Positions 34,936 to 43,340 of a stretch of 64,000 bases of DNA are shown here, one piece after another; position 1 is the first letter of the stretch; each line of letters begins with the position of its first letter. The position numbers were made by a program, and so were the translations under genes. The stretch spans positions 1-64,000 of the forward strand of contig JAWKNA010000011.1 of assembly GCA_041391925.1 (NCBI GenBank), in the 5' to 3' direction. The notes beneath the pieces were generated by a model. That model saw only the letters and a list, made by a program, of their open reading frames with translations, made no database searches and was not told the DNA's origin. This stretch comes from JBPOFM01 sp041391925. Lineage in GTDB: Bacteria; Bacteroidota; Bacteroidia; Flavobacteriales; Flavobacteriaceae.

Positions 34936-37005
34936 ATGTCTGAGAATGATAACCTGCAAAATGCAGATGGAAAACAAGAAGTAGACGTTTCGGAAAAGAA
35001 TACGAAGGGTAATGAACTGGAAATTGTTGAAGAGGAAGCCTCAAAACAAGAAGTTGAAACACAGGAAGAGCCTGAGGTAACTAACGAAGAAACCGAAAAT
35101 GTTGTGGCAGAATCATCTACCATAAAAACTGAAGAGGGTGAACCATCCTCCAATGAGCATACAGACATTTCAGAAGATTCACCTACTGAAACATCTTCTA
35201 AAAAAGCAAAAAACCATGTAGAAGAAATTGAGGAATCAAATGCAGAAGATGCAGAAGATGCCGATAATGTGGATAGGCATGCTTTAGAGGATAAAGATTA
35301 CCATAGTATGTCAATGGAACAATTGGCCGATGAATTTGAAAATCTTCTGAAGAACAAAAAGGTTCAAACCATCAAATCGCATGTGGATGAAATCAAATCG
35401 GAATTTAATGCTAAATTTTCAGAAATCCTTGAAGAAAAAAAAGAAGATTTTTTAGCCGATGGAGGTGATGAGATTGATTTTTATTTTTCGAGTCCCGTAA
35501 AAAAACGATTCAATTCACTTTATAACGATTACAGAAAAGATTTAAATGCATACTACAAAACTTTAGAATCCAACCTAAAGGCAAATCTTGAGAAAAGGCT
35601 ACAAATCATTGAAGAAATAAAGGGTCTTATTAATGTTGAAGAAAACATCAACACTACCTATAAGCACTTTAAGGATTTGCAGGAGCAATGGCGAAATGCT
35701 GGTCCAATTCCTAGGGATAAATACAATAATGCATGGAATACTTATCATCACCATGTTGAGATTTTCTATGATTTTTTGCACCTCAATCGCGATTTGCGCG
35801 ATATGGATTTCAAGCACAATCTCGAACAAAAACTAAAAATCATTGAGCGTGCCGAGGAATTGGCAAAAGATGACAACACCAATAGAGCCTTTAGGGAATT
35901 GCAGGTACTTCACAAAATGTGGAAGGAAGATTTAGGCCCTGTGGACCGAGAATATCGAGAAGACATTTGGGAACGATTCAGTAATGCCACTAAAGAGATA
36001 CATGATAAACGTCAAGCTTATTTTGCCAATATCGACGAAATACATGAAGCCAATCTAGTCAAAAAAGAAGACATCATATCACAAATCAATGAGGTAGCAA
36101 AAGATGATGCCAACTCGCACCAAGCATGGCAGAAAAAAATCAAGAAAATTGAAGGTTTACGGCAAGAATTTTTTAATGCAGGAAAAGTACCACTAAAAGT
36201 CAATGAAACTACTTGGTCAAAATTCAAAGCTGCAGTAAGAGCTTTTAACAGAAAGAAGAATGGTTTTTATAAGAATCTGAAAAAAGACCAATATGATAAT
36301 CTTCAGAAAAAGCTGGAACTTATCAAAGTTGCGGAAGATAATAAAGACAGTGATGATTTTGAAACTGTCACACCTTTGATGAAGAAAATCCAAAGTGATT
36401 GGAAAAGTATAGGTCATGTTCCGAGAAAGGACAGCGACAAAATATGGAATCGATTTAAAGCAGCCTGCAACCATTATTTTGACCGAATACATGCCGAACG
36501 CAAGGCAGAAAACCAAGAACAATTTGATGCCTTTGACAAAAAATCAAAGCTCTTGGACTCTATTAAGGAATTAAAATTATCGGGAAAACCGGAAGTTGAT
36601 GTGGAAACCATCAAAGGGAAAATAGAGGAATGGAAATCTTTGGGGCAAGTGCCTCAAAACAAAAGGTTTATTGAAGGAAAGTTCAATAAAGCACTTGATA
36701 ATTTGTTCAGCAGTCTTAAAATGGACAAATCGGAAGTGGAGATGATAAAGTTTGAGAATAAGCTGGAAACGCTTTCACAACCTGATGACACAAGACTTCT
36801 TGACAATGAGCATAACTTTATCCGTAAGAAAATTGACGAGGCCAAAAGCGAAATCAATCAATTGGAAAATAACCTGCAGTTCTTTTCCAATGTGGATGAG
36901 ACCAATCCATTGGTCAAAAGCGTACTAAAAAATATTGAAACCCATAAAGACAATCTTGCTGTTTGGGAGGAGAAATTGAAGAAGGTCAAGGAACTCTATG
37001 AATAA
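34936..37005 (+). CDS. DUF349 repeat protein
   Basis: About 689 residues from the ATG at 34936 (an upstream in-frame TTG would add 7). The first 110 residues are very acidic and Ser/Glu-rich, probably disordered. The rest is helical and contains several DUF349 units, each with a W-x-x-[IAL]-G-x-[VI]-P-[RK] core: LQEQWRNAGPIPRDK, MWKEDLGPVDREY, FFNAGKVPLKVNETTW, DWKSIGHVPRKDSDKIW, EWKSLGQVPQNKRFIE. DUF349 proteins are common in Bacteroidota and of unknown role; ribosome or nucleic-acid association has been suggested for relatives, which I cannot test here. Confidence 0.92.
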   Translation: MSENDNLQNADGKQEVDVSEKNTKGNELEIVEEEASKQEVETQEEPEVTNEETENVVAESSTIKTEEGEPSSNEHTDISEDSPTETSSKKAKNHVEEIEESNAEDAEDADNVDRHALEDKDYHSMSMEQLADEFENLLKNKKVQTIKSHVDEIKSEFNAKFSEILEEKKEDFLADGGDEIDFYFSSPVKKRFNSLYNDYRKDLNAYYKTLESNLKANLEKRLQIIEEIKGLINVEENINTTYKHFKDLQEQWRNAGPIPRDKYNNAWNTYHHHVEIFYDFLHLNRDLRDMDFKHNLEQKLKIIERAEELAKDDNTNRAFRELQVLHKMWKEDLGPVDREYREDIWERFSNATKEIHDKRQAYFANIDEIHEANLVKKEDIISQINEVAKDDANSHQAWQKKIKKIEGLRQEFFNAGKVPLKVNETTWSKFKAAVRAFNRKKNGFYKNLKKDQYDNLQKKLELIKVAEDNKDSDDFETVTPLMKKIQSDWKSIGHVPRKDSDKIWNRFKAACNHYFDRIHAERKAENQEQFDAFDKKSKLLDSIKELKLSGKPEVDVETIKGKIEEWKSLGQVPQNKRFIEGKFNKALDNLFSSLKMDKSEVEMIKFENKLETLSQPDDTRLLDNEHNFIRKKIDEAKSEINQLENNLQFFSNVDETNPLVKSVLKNIETHKDNLAVWEEKLKKVKELYE

Positions 37006-37028
37006 ATAATAATATTTCAAAAAAGAAG

Positions 37029-37059
37029 AAAGTCTCACAAAAACCATTGATGAGACTTT
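37029..37059 (+). terminator. Terminator of the DUF349 gene
   Basis: A 9-bp stem (AAAGTCTCA / TGAGACTTT) with a 13-base loop followed by T7, 24 bases after the stop codon. Confidence 0.88.
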
Positions 37060-37086
37060 TTTTATACTCAAGATTCTATAAAAATC

Positions 37087-37118
37087 AAATCCTATCCGCC
37101 TGATGGTGGATAGGATTT
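37087..37118. repeat. Long perfect hairpin in the DUF349-mazG gap
   Basis: A 14-bp stem (AAATCCTATCCGCC and its complement with one G-T pair) and a 4-base loop TGAT. It has no T run, so it is not a standard terminator. It could be a REP-like element, an RNA processing signal or an sRNA stem. Confidence 0.75.
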
Positions 37119-37140
37119 TGACCCCTAACTAAACTAAATT

Positions 37141-37212
37141 TTAATCTTAACTATTACCGCTTAAATAAAATTAAGATTACCTACTTATGATTATGAAACT
37201 AAAGTGAGTTTC
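37141..37212. repeat. Two more inverted repeats in the DUF349-mazG gap
   Basis: TAATCTTAA (37142-37150) pairs with TTAAGATTA (37171-37179), and GAAACT (37195-37200) with AGTTTC (37207-37212). Together with the hairpins upstream they make a cluster of four dyads within 190 bases. No frame or promoter is evident here. Confidence 0.55.
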
Positions 37213-37268
37213 AATATATCATATATACGTATCGTCTGACAGTTTTGGATTACGCAGATTAGAAAAAT

Positions 37269-38045
37269 TTATATTTTTTTTGCCTCTTCCCAAAACACAT
37301 CCATTTCGTCTAAAGTCATGTCCGACAATTTCTTGTTGATTTCTAAAGATTTAGCTTCCAAATATTGAAATCGTTTAATGAATTTTTTATTGGTTCTTTC
37401 TAGAGCATTTTCTGGATTTATCTTTAAAAAGCGAGCATAATTGATAAGTGAAAATAAAACATCACCAAATTCACTTTCCATGGTATCCCAATTACCTGCA
37501 TCAGCCTCGTGTTTAAATTCCTGCAACTCCTCCTCTACCTTTTCCCAAACTTGGTTTGGTGCTTCCCAATCAAAACCTACACCTGCCACTTTATCCTGAA
37601 TGCGATTAGCCTTAACCATTGCTGGCAAACTTGCAGGAACGCCTTGCAGGACGCTTTTTTTCCCTTTCTCTTTCAATTTGATTTGCTCCCAATTGCGTTT
37701 GACGTCTTCTTCATTTTCAACTTTCACATCACTGTAAATATGTGGGTGTCGCTCTATCAGTTTATCTGAAATGGTATTACAGACATCCGCAATATCAAAA
37801 ATATTTGTTTCGCTGCCAATTCGTGAATAGAAAACAATGTGCAACAACAAGTCGCCCAATTCCTTCTTGACCTCATCCAAATCATTCTCTAAAATGGCAT
37901 CACCAAGTTCATAAACCTCCTCAATGGTCAGATGCCGAAGTGTTTCCATGGTTTGTTTCTTGTCCCATGGACATTGCTCTCGCAACTCATCCATGATAAC
38001 TAGCAACCGCTCGAAGGCTTTAAGTTGTCGGGTTTTATCTGACAT
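37269..38045 (-). CDS. mazG: Nucleoside triphosphate pyrophosphohydrolase MazG
   Basis: A 258-residue all-alpha NTP pyrophosphatase with two MazG repeats that cleans damaged or excess NTPs. Metal residues in the first repeat: E42-E43-x2-E46 (TIEEVYELGDAIL) and E62-x2-D65 (KKELGDLLLH). The start reads LREQCPWDKKQT, a MazG hallmark. The C-terminal repeat has MESEFGDVLFSL. Not connected here with a toxin-antitoxin pair, so it is housekeeping MazG. Confidence 0.96.
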   Translation of the reverse strand: MSDKTRQLKAFERLLVIMDELREQCPWDKKQTMETLRHLTIEEVYELGDAILENDLDEVKKELGDLLLHIVFYSRIGSETNIFDIADVCNTISDKLIERHPHIYSDVKVENEEDVKRNWEQIKLKEKGKKSVLQGVPASLPAMVKANRIQDKVAGVGFDWEAPNQVWEKVEEELQEFKHEADAGNWDTMESEFGDVLFSLINYARFLKINPENALERTNKKFIKRFQYLEAKSLEINKKLSDMTLDEMDVFWEEAKKI

Positions 38046-38063
38046 AGTTTTGAATTATTTCAT

Positions 38064-38071
38064 CAAAAATA
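38064..38071 (-). promoter_or_regulatory. -7 box for mazG
   Basis: Reads TATTTTTG on the minus strand, 18 bases upstream of the mazG ATG. Confidence 0.45.
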
Positions 38072-38172
38072 CGACTATTAGGAGAGTTCATACAGTCATC
38101 AATGGATGTTTCTGTGAACAATTTATGAACGGAAAATTAAGATTGGGAAAAAATTTTGTAGTAAAAAGCAAT

Positions 38173-38610
38173 TTATTCTTCCTCTGAAGTGGTATCAGAT
38201 TTCGCTACTTCCTTGTCTTCATCCAGCGCACTTAACAAATCGTGCTTTTGCAATAAGTTATACCATTGCACAATTTTCTTGATATCGCTTGGATACACTC
38301 GATCTTCGTCATAGTCTGGAAGCACTTCAAAAAAATATTCTTCCAGAACGCTTTTATCGTCTTTATGATTGATAGAGGTCGCTTTCCCATCTTCTTTGTC
38401 CCTTATTTTTTTGAAGACTTCTCTCAAAGGTAATTCTTCTTGCAATGTGTAAACAGCAATTTCGCTCAATACACTGACGTTGCTGTGCGCATTGACAGTA
38501 ATGCGTTTGTTGTCCAATAAAGACTCGGCTACAAAACCGCTTCTTATTGGCGTTACCACTTTATACAGCCCAGGTTTACCAGAAATAGAAAGAATTTTAT
38601 CTAAACTCAT
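38173..38610 (-). CDS. DUF5606 protein
   Basis: A 145-residue protein beginning MSLDKILSISGKPGLYKVV, then SGFVAESLLDNKRITVNAHSNVSVLSEIAVYT, which matches the DUF5606 family seen in Bacteroidota. It has an N-terminal compact beta-barrel (similar to an SH3-like or Tudor fold) and a helical part (PSDIKKIVQWYNLLQ), then an acidic tail. Cytosolic, function unknown. Upstream promoter is strong; it lies between mazG and def in most relatives, though each gene here has its own promoter box. Confidence 0.85.
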   Translation of the reverse strand: MSLDKILSISGKPGLYKVVTPIRSGFVAESLLDNKRITVNAHSNVSVLSEIAVYTLQEELPLREVFKKIRDKEDGKATSINHKDDKSVLEEYFFEVLPDYDEDRVYPSDIKKIVQWYNLLQKHDLLSALDEDKEVAKSDTTSEEE

Positions 38611-38632
38611 AAATTTTTATTGTTGAAGAGAG

Positions 38633-38664
38633 CAAATATAAAAGTTGGCCCTATTAGTAATCAA
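38633..38664 (-). promoter_or_regulatory. Promoter of the DUF5606 gene
   Basis: On the minus strand: TTG (38662-38664), 21-base spacer, TATATTTG (38633-38640). A full match to the flavobacterial consensus, 22 bases before the ATG. Confidence 0.6.
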
Positions 38665-38667
38665 TTT

Positions 38668-39258
38668 TTAACGTTTCTTTTTTATGTCAGGAAAACGCAT
38701 TTTATAATCCACATCTATTTTTCCTTTGGATATGTTTCCCAATCGTGATTTAATCAAGCGCTTTTTTAAAGCGGAAAGTTTATCGGTAAAAAGAACACCT
38801 TCGATATGGTCATATTCGTGCTGTATGACGCGAGCAATCAAGCCATCAAATTTTTCGGTATGTGTGACAAAATTCTCATCTAGATATTGAATAGTAATAT
38901 TTGGCTTCCTGAACACATCCTCACGGACATCAGGAATACTCAAACAACCTTCATTAAAAGCCCATTCATCTCCAGATTCTTCTAGTATTTTAGCATTTAT
39001 AAATGTACGTTTAAAGTTTTTCAATTCTTCCTGTTCTTCCGGAGTGAAATCGTCATCATCCGCAAAAGGGCTTGTGTCAACCAAAAAAAGGCGAATGGGC
39101 AGGCCAATTTGTGGTGCAGCCAAACCGACACCAAAGGCACCATACATCGTGTCATACATATTGGCAATCAATTCCTCCAACTTGGGATAGTCTTTGGAAA
39201 TATCATCTCCTTTTTTTCTTAAAACGGCATCACCATAAGCGACAATCGGTAAAATCAT
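38668..39258 (-). CDS. def: Peptide deformylase
   Basis: A 196-residue metalloenzyme that removes the N-formyl group from nascent proteins. All three motifs are present: GVGLAAPQIG (43-52), EGCLSIP with C105, and Q-H147-E148-Y-D-H151. Slight acidic insertion (PFADDDDFTPEEQEELK, about 64-80) is common in Bacteroidota enzymes. Upstream lies ruvX, 78 bases away, probably transcribed with it or separately from its own box. Confidence 0.98.
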   Translation of the reverse strand: MILPIVAYGDAVLRKKGDDISKDYPKLEELIANMYDTMYGAFGVGLAAPQIGLPIRLFLVDTSPFADDDDFTPEEQEELKNFKRTFINAKILEESGDEWAFNEGCLSIPDVREDVFRKPNITIQYLDENFVTHTEKFDGLIARVIQHEYDHIEGVLFTDKLSALKKRLIKSRLGNISKGKIDVDYKMRFPDIKKKR

Positions 39259-39280
39259 GGATTCTTAAATTTTTCAGATG

Positions 39281-39288
39281 CAAAAATA
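39281..39288 (-). promoter_or_regulatory. -7 box for def
   Basis: Reads TATTTTTG on the minus strand, 22 bases upstream of the def ATG. No clear -33 element. Confidence 0.4.
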
Positions 39289-39335
39289 CAAATTTGAAGA
39301 GGATTTTGGTTTGTTGTGATGAAAATGTTGCAACA

Positions 39336-39749
39336 CTAGCTTTGGGAAGCCATATAACTTTGAAGAATAATGGTTGCACTGATTTCGTCCACTAAGGCTT
39401 TGTTTCTCCGTTGTCCTTTTGTTAAACCACTGTCTATCATGGTCTGGAATGCCATTTTGGAAGTAAATCGTTCATCAACTCTTACAATTGGAATAGAAGG
39501 TAAGGTAATTTTCAATTTATCAATAAATGATAGAATGGCAGCCTCGCTTTCGGACACCTGATTATTCATCTGCTTTGGTTTTCCAATGACAACTAATTCA
39601 ACGTTTTCCTTTGTACAATACTCTTGTAGAAAAGGCAACAATTTAGAGGTTTCAACCGTTGTCAGACCAGAAGCTATAATCTGAAGCTCATCAGTAACTG
39701 CAATGCCTGTGCGTTTGGTTCCATAATCGATTGCCAATAGTCTTGCCAT
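39336..39749 (-). CDS. ruvX: Putative Holliday junction resolvase RuvX (YqgF)
   Basis: About 137 residues from the ATG at 39749; the frame stays open for 22 more codons, but these lack family similarity and contain the promoter box at 39756-39763. RNase H-like fold with the start MARLLAIDYGTKRTGIAV (catalytic Asp), VVIGKPKQMNNQ and RVDERFTSKMA, then KALVDEISATIILQSYM with the final acidic residues. Role: Holliday junction resolution or rRNA processing, depending on species. Confidence 0.94.
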   Translation of the reverse strand: MARLLAIDYGTKRTGIAVTDELQIIASGLTTVETSKLLPFLQEYCTKENVELVVIGKPKQMNNQVSESEAAILSFIDKLKITLPSIPIVRVDERFTSKMAFQTMIDSGLTKGQRRNKALVDEISATIILQSYMASQS

Positions 39750-39755
39750 AGTCTG

Positions 39756-39763
39756 CAAAGTTA
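39756..39763 (-). promoter_or_regulatory. -7 box at the ruvX start
   Basis: Reads TAACTTTG on the minus strand and ends 6 bases before the ATG at 39749; this supports that start and implies a very short leader. Confidence 0.45.
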
Positions 39764-39824
39764 GTGCTTCTATGTAACCAAACATATTTTTTAGACTTGA
39801 ATTTAAATAAATCAATTATAGACC

Positions 39825-39832
39825 TATCTTTG
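39825..39832 (+). promoter_or_regulatory. -7 box for dapD and the QueC-like gene
   Basis: TATCTTTG, 19 bases before the dapD ATG. A TTGA is 24 bases upstream, a little far for the -33 element. Confidence 0.45.
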
Positions 39833-39851
39833 TAAAAATTGAAACCGTCAC

Positions 39852-40667
39852 ATGAAACAACTGATCCATAACATTGAAAACGCTTGGGAAGACCGTACCC
39901 TTTTAACTAATGATGTAACAATTGAAAGCATAAAAAATGTTATCGATCTTTTGGATGCAGGTACACTTCGCGTTGCAGAACCAACCGATAATGGTTGGCA
40001 GGTGAACGAATGGGTCAAAAAAGCGGTGGTCATGTATTTCCCTATCCAAAAAATGGAAACTTGGGAAGCAGGTATTTTTGAATATCATGATAAAATCCCT
40101 TTGAAGCGTGACTATGCCAATAAAGGAATTCGTGTGGTGCCAAATGCCGTAGCACGTCATGGTGCTTATATTTCCAAGGGAGTGATAATGATGCCAAGTT
40201 ATGTGAACATTGGTGCCTATGTGGACGAAGGAACTATGGTAGACACTTGGGCTACAGTTGGCAGTTGTGCACAGATTGGAAAAAATGTCCATTTATCAGG
40301 TGGTGTTGGTATTGGTGGCGTATTAGAGCCATTACAAGCCGCTCCGGTAATTATTGAAGATAATGCGTTCATTGGAAGCCGCTGCATTGTTGTGGAAGGT
40401 GTGCGTGTAGAAAAAGAAGCCGTTCTTGGTGCGAATGTGGTTTTGACCGCTTCAACCAAAATTATTGATGTAACTGGTAAAAAACCAAAAGAAATGAAAG
40501 GTGTGGTTCCTGCACGTTCTGTCGTGATTCCTGGAAGCTACACCAAAAAATTCCCTGCAGGCGATTACCAAGTACCATGTGCATTAATCATTGGCACTCG
40601 AAAAGAAAGCACCAATAAAAAGACGTCATTGAACGATGCCTTACGGGAATATAATGTGGCGGTATAA
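39852..40667 (+). CDS. dapD: 2,3,4,5-Tetrahydropyridine-2,6-dicarboxylate N-succinyltransferase
   Basis: A 271-residue left-handed beta-helix enzyme of the diaminopimelate/lysine pathway. The N-terminal helical domain reads GTLRVAEPTDNGWQVNEW, and the hexapeptide-repeat core has GVIMMPSYVNIGAYVDEGTM, WATVGSCAQIGKNVHLSGGVG (shown by key residues WATVGSCA), and IEDNAFIGSRCIVVEG. Length matches the family. The QueC-like gene starts 3 bases after its stop, so both share a transcript. Confidence 0.98.
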   Translation: MKQLIHNIENAWEDRTLLTNDVTIESIKNVIDLLDAGTLRVAEPTDNGWQVNEWVKKAVVMYFPIQKMETWEAGIFEYHDKIPLKRDYANKGIRVVPNAVARHGAYISKGVIMMPSYVNIGAYVDEGTMVDTWATVGSCAQIGKNVHLSGGVGIGGVLEPLQAAPVIIEDNAFIGSRCIVVEGVRVEKEAVLGANVVLTASTKIIDVTGKKPKEMKGVVPARSVVIPGSYTKKFPAGDYQVPCALIIGTRKESTNKKTSLNDALREYNVAV

Positions 40668-40670
40668 ACA

Positions 40671-41330
40671 ATGAATAAAGTCAACAACGTACTTTGGACT
40701 GGTGGTTGGGATTCTACCTTTAGAATTATTCAACTGTACCGTGTTGGTGCGACCATTCAACCTATTTATGTCCTGGATCATAATCGGATATCTTCCAAAA
40801 AAGAGTTGGGAGTTATTGAAAAATTGACAAAAGAAATTCCTTTAAAGTTCACAAAATCCCAAGGCAAGATACTCCCTTTGATAATCATAAAAAGAGAGAA
40901 CATATCATCAGATTTATTTCTTAAGGTAATCCACAAATTTATCCGATCAAAAGTAGGTATCGGTAAACAATATTATTGGCTTGCATGTCTAGCAAAAAAC
41001 TATCGAGATTTAGAAGTTTCCTTGCACAAAGAAGATATGTATCGCTTTTTTTCCATAGAACAACTCATTAAATTTGAGGATGGCAAGTTGGGACCCAATT
41101 GGCGAATAAATCCAAAAAAAGTAGATTTTTTCAGAAGACACCTTTTTTCAGGGATGACATTCCCTTTAAACACCATTTCCAAACCTGAAATGAAGCATAT
41201 TTCTGAAGCCAACAACTTTTTTGATTTAATGGAACAGACCTGGTTTTGCCATAAATCAAACGACCGACCATGTGGGAAATGCAACCCTTGCAAACAATAT
41301 ATAAGAGATGGGTTTGGTTTTCGATTGTAA
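40671..41330 (+). CDS. QueC-like PP-loop ATPase of unknown substrate
   Basis: A 219-residue protein not from the preQ0 pathway by context. The PP-loop is T10-G-G-W-D-S-T16 (LWTGGWDSTF). The C-terminal part parallels QueC: FPLNTISKPEMKHISEANN, then TWFC with a zinc site C193-x7-C201-G-K-C204-x2-C207. QueC activates a carboxylate with ATP and turns it to an amide and nitrile; here a carboxylate on another molecule could be amidated (inference). It follows dapD by 3 bases and precedes a surface-glycan operon with its own promoter, so its link to that locus is positional. QueC-like proteins also occur in the Qat and CBASS defence systems, but I see no such neighbours. Confidence 0.85.
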   Translation: MNKVNNVLWTGGWDSTFRIIQLYRVGATIQPIYVLDHNRISSKKELGVIEKLTKEIPLKFTKSQGKILPLIIIKRENISSDLFLKVIHKFIRSKVGIGKQYYWLACLAKNYRDLEVSLHKEDMYRFFSIEQLIKFEDGKLGPNWRINPKKVDFFRRHLFSGMTFPLNTISKPEMKHISEANNFFDLMEQTWFCHKSNDRPCGKCNPCKQYIRDGFGFRL

Positions 41331-41412
41331 TAGTTTAGACACAAATTTAAAACTCAACAACTTTAATTGGGCATAGACTTAAGCGAAGCAGCTCACTATA
41401 ACTGAAAAAAAA

Positions 41413-41430
41413 TTAGCATACATTTGCTAA
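41413..41430 (+). promoter_or_regulatory. Dyad TTAGCA-N6-TGCTAA over the glycan-operon promoter
   Basis: A perfect 6-bp inverted repeat with a 6-base spacer that covers the -7 box of the following gene. This placement is typical for a repressor operator; the regulator is unknown. Confidence 0.4.
41419..41426 (+). promoter_or_regulatory. -7 box of the surface-glycan operon
   Basis: TACATTTG fits TANNTTTG, 17 bases before the ATG at 41444. It lies 89 bases after the QueC-like stop, so the glycan genes can be expressed independently of dapD. No clear -33 element. Confidence 0.45.
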
Positions 41431-41443
41431 AACCTGAAAATCA

Positions 41444-42352
41444 ATGCTAGAAAGTGTTCAAAGATTTATAGCTAGAACTGCTAGAAAAATGCGATTTCTA
41501 CCGTCCGAAATATATGTCAAATACCATTACAACTACTTTACAGGTAAAAAATTAAATTTAGAAAATCCAAGAGAGTTTAACGAGAAAGTAGAATGGTACA
41601 AAGTCTATTATCGTCCCAAGATTCTGACACAATTGGCAGACAAATATGAAGTTAGGTCTTATGTGGAACAAAAAATTGGAACGCAATACCTAAATGAGCT
41701 ATACGCAGTTTATGATAATGCCAACGCTATAGATTTTGATAGTTTGCCAAATCAGTTTGTTGTTAAAGCAAACCATACAAACAATCATAATTTAATTGTA
41801 AAAGACAAAAAAAATCTTGACAGAGAAAAAGCCATTAAACTGCTCAATAAATGGTTAAAAAAGAATCAATATTATAGAAGAGGACAAGAGTGGGCATATA
41901 AAGATATCAAGCCAAAACTAGTGATTGAGAAGTTTTTAAAAGAAACAGATAAAAACACTTTAGTGGATTACAAATTTTACTGTTTCAATGGCAAGCCCAA
42001 GTTTATTGATGTACATATGGATAGAGAGGACGATCATAAACAAGGATGTTTTGATCTAGAATTTAATTTGTTGCCATTCGGAAAAAGTAAAAACTATAAA
42101 AGCATTTCTTCTGATATTGAAAAACCAAGCAACCTATCGGAAATGATAGAACTCTCAGAGCAATTGGCAGATGATTTGCCTTTCGTGAGGGTAGATTTTT
42201 ATTCCGTAAACGGAAAATCCATATTTGGAGAAATGACATTTTATCCGTCTGATGCCAGAAATGATTTCTATCCGGATGAATACAATACCGTTATTGGCGA
42301 CTATTTTATCCTTCCAAAATTTGAAAAAGGACAAAAAATTATTACTAAATAA
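41444..42352 (+). CDS. TupA-like ATP-grasp ligase
   Basis: A 302-residue protein of the TupA-like ATP-grasp type (PF14305). Motifs: ENPREFNEKVEWYK near the start, FVVKANHTNNHNLIV, PKLVIEKFLKE, VDYKFYCFNGKPKFIDVHMDR, FVRVDFYSVNGKSIFGEMTFY with the metal-binding E. TupA of Bacillus is needed for teichuronopeptide (glutamate-glucuronate polymer) formation, so these enzymes attach amino acids to glycan carboxylates. Here it heads the glycan operon with Stealth and CDP-glycerol genes, 25 bases before the Stealth gene. Confidence 0.88.
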   Translation: MLESVQRFIARTARKMRFLPSEIYVKYHYNYFTGKKLNLENPREFNEKVEWYKVYYRPKILTQLADKYEVRSYVEQKIGTQYLNELYAVYDNANAIDFDSLPNQFVVKANHTNNHNLIVKDKKNLDREKAIKLLNKWLKKNQYYRRGQEWAYKDIKPKLVIEKFLKETDKNTLVDYKFYCFNGKPKFIDVHMDREDDHKQGCFDLEFNLLPFGKSKNYKSISSDIEKPSNLSEMIELSEQLADDLPFVRVDFYSVNGKSIFGEMTFYPSDARNDFYPDEYNTVIGDYFILPKFEKGQKIITK

Positions 42353-42376
42353 ACTAAAATTCAATATTCCAAATCC

Positions 42377-43318
42377 ATGGCAGTAGACATTCAAGAATAT
42401 CCCATAGATGCAGTCATAATGTGGGTTGATGGAAGTGATGAAAAGCATAAACAAAAAATACTTCCATATATTGAAGACAAAGAAAAAACCAAATCCAAAA
42501 AGTTCAGGACCAGATTTGACCAAGTAAACGAGATTAAGTTTACAATCGATTCGATAATAAAATTCGCTCCATACGTTAGAAACATATTTATTGTTACCGA
42601 TGATCAGACACCAAGTTTTTTAAAGAAAAAAAACAACGATGGCATTTACAACAATGTGCACATAGTTGACCATAAAGTTATATTTGAAGGTTATCATGAG
42701 TATTTACCAACGTTCAATTGTAGGCCAATAGAATCCTGCCTTTACAGAATACCCGAATTGGCTGAGCACTTTATTTATTTAAATGATGACTTTTTTTTAA
42801 TCAACGAAACAAAACCTACAGACTTTTTCATAGAAGGATTTCCTGTATTGAGAGGAAAATGGCTGAAATTTGACAAGGACATCCGTTATAAAAAATTTAA
42901 GAAAATAAAATTGGGTCACAAATCTGTGCAGCAGAATGCGGCTCGGCTCATCGGTTTCGATACGTATTACAATTTTAAGCATACGCCACATCCATTAAGA
43001 AAATCAACGTTTAAAAATTATTTTGATGCCAACCAAAATGTATTTATCGAAAACATAAAGCATAAGTTTAGAGATCCATCACAGTTCACTCCTCAAGGTC
43101 TTGCAAATCATCTCGAAATTAAAAACAAGACATGTTTTTTAAAAGACGATTTACAATTAATATACTTTAGATCTTACAAAAAACCACTATTTTGGTATAA
43201 ATTCAAATTGAACACACAAAGTAAAGGCAAACTGTTTTTGGGAATGCAAAGTCTAGATCTCTGTCCACTACCAATTTTAAACTATCTTTTGCATTGGTTG
43301 GAAAAACGTATGAAATAA
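42377..43318 (+). CDS. Stealth-family sugar-phosphate transferase
   Basis: A 313-residue protein with all four Stealth regions: CR1 IDAVIMWVDGSDEKH, CR2 FRTRFDQVNEIKFTIDSI and APYVRNIFIVTDDQTP, with LPTFNCRPIESCLYRI and HFIYLNDDFFL, CR3 HTPHPLRKSTFKNYF, and a short C-terminal part. Stealth enzymes transfer hexose-1-phosphate (GlcNAc- or mannose-1-P) to build phosphodiester-linked glycans such as capsules; the human GlcNAc-1-phosphotransferase is a relative. With the next gene this points to a phosphodiester-containing polymer. Confidence 0.93.
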   Translation: MAVDIQEYPIDAVIMWVDGSDEKHKQKILPYIEDKEKTKSKKFRTRFDQVNEIKFTIDSIIKFAPYVRNIFIVTDDQTPSFLKKKNNDGIYNNVHIVDHKVIFEGYHEYLPTFNCRPIESCLYRIPELAEHFIYLNDDFFLINETKPTDFFIEGFPVLRGKWLKFDKDIRYKKFKKIKLGHKSVQQNAARLIGFDTYYNFKHTPHPLRKSTFKNYFDANQNVFIENIKHKFRDPSQFTPQGLANHLEIKNKTCFLKDDLQLIYFRSYKKPLFWYKFKLNTQSKGKLFLGMQSLDLCPLPILNYLLHWLEKRMK

Positions 43319-43340
43319 AAAGATCGTAAAACTTTTGAAA

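Noticed and set aside
37269..38045. MazG as part of a toxin-antitoxin or defence module
   Set aside because: Neighbours are DUF5606 and def; the two-repeat length and motifs are those of housekeeping MazG.
40671..41330. Qat or CBASS defence system because of the QueC-like protein
   Set aside because: No QatA/QatB/QatD, CD-NTase or effector gene is nearby; neighbours are dapD and glycan genes.
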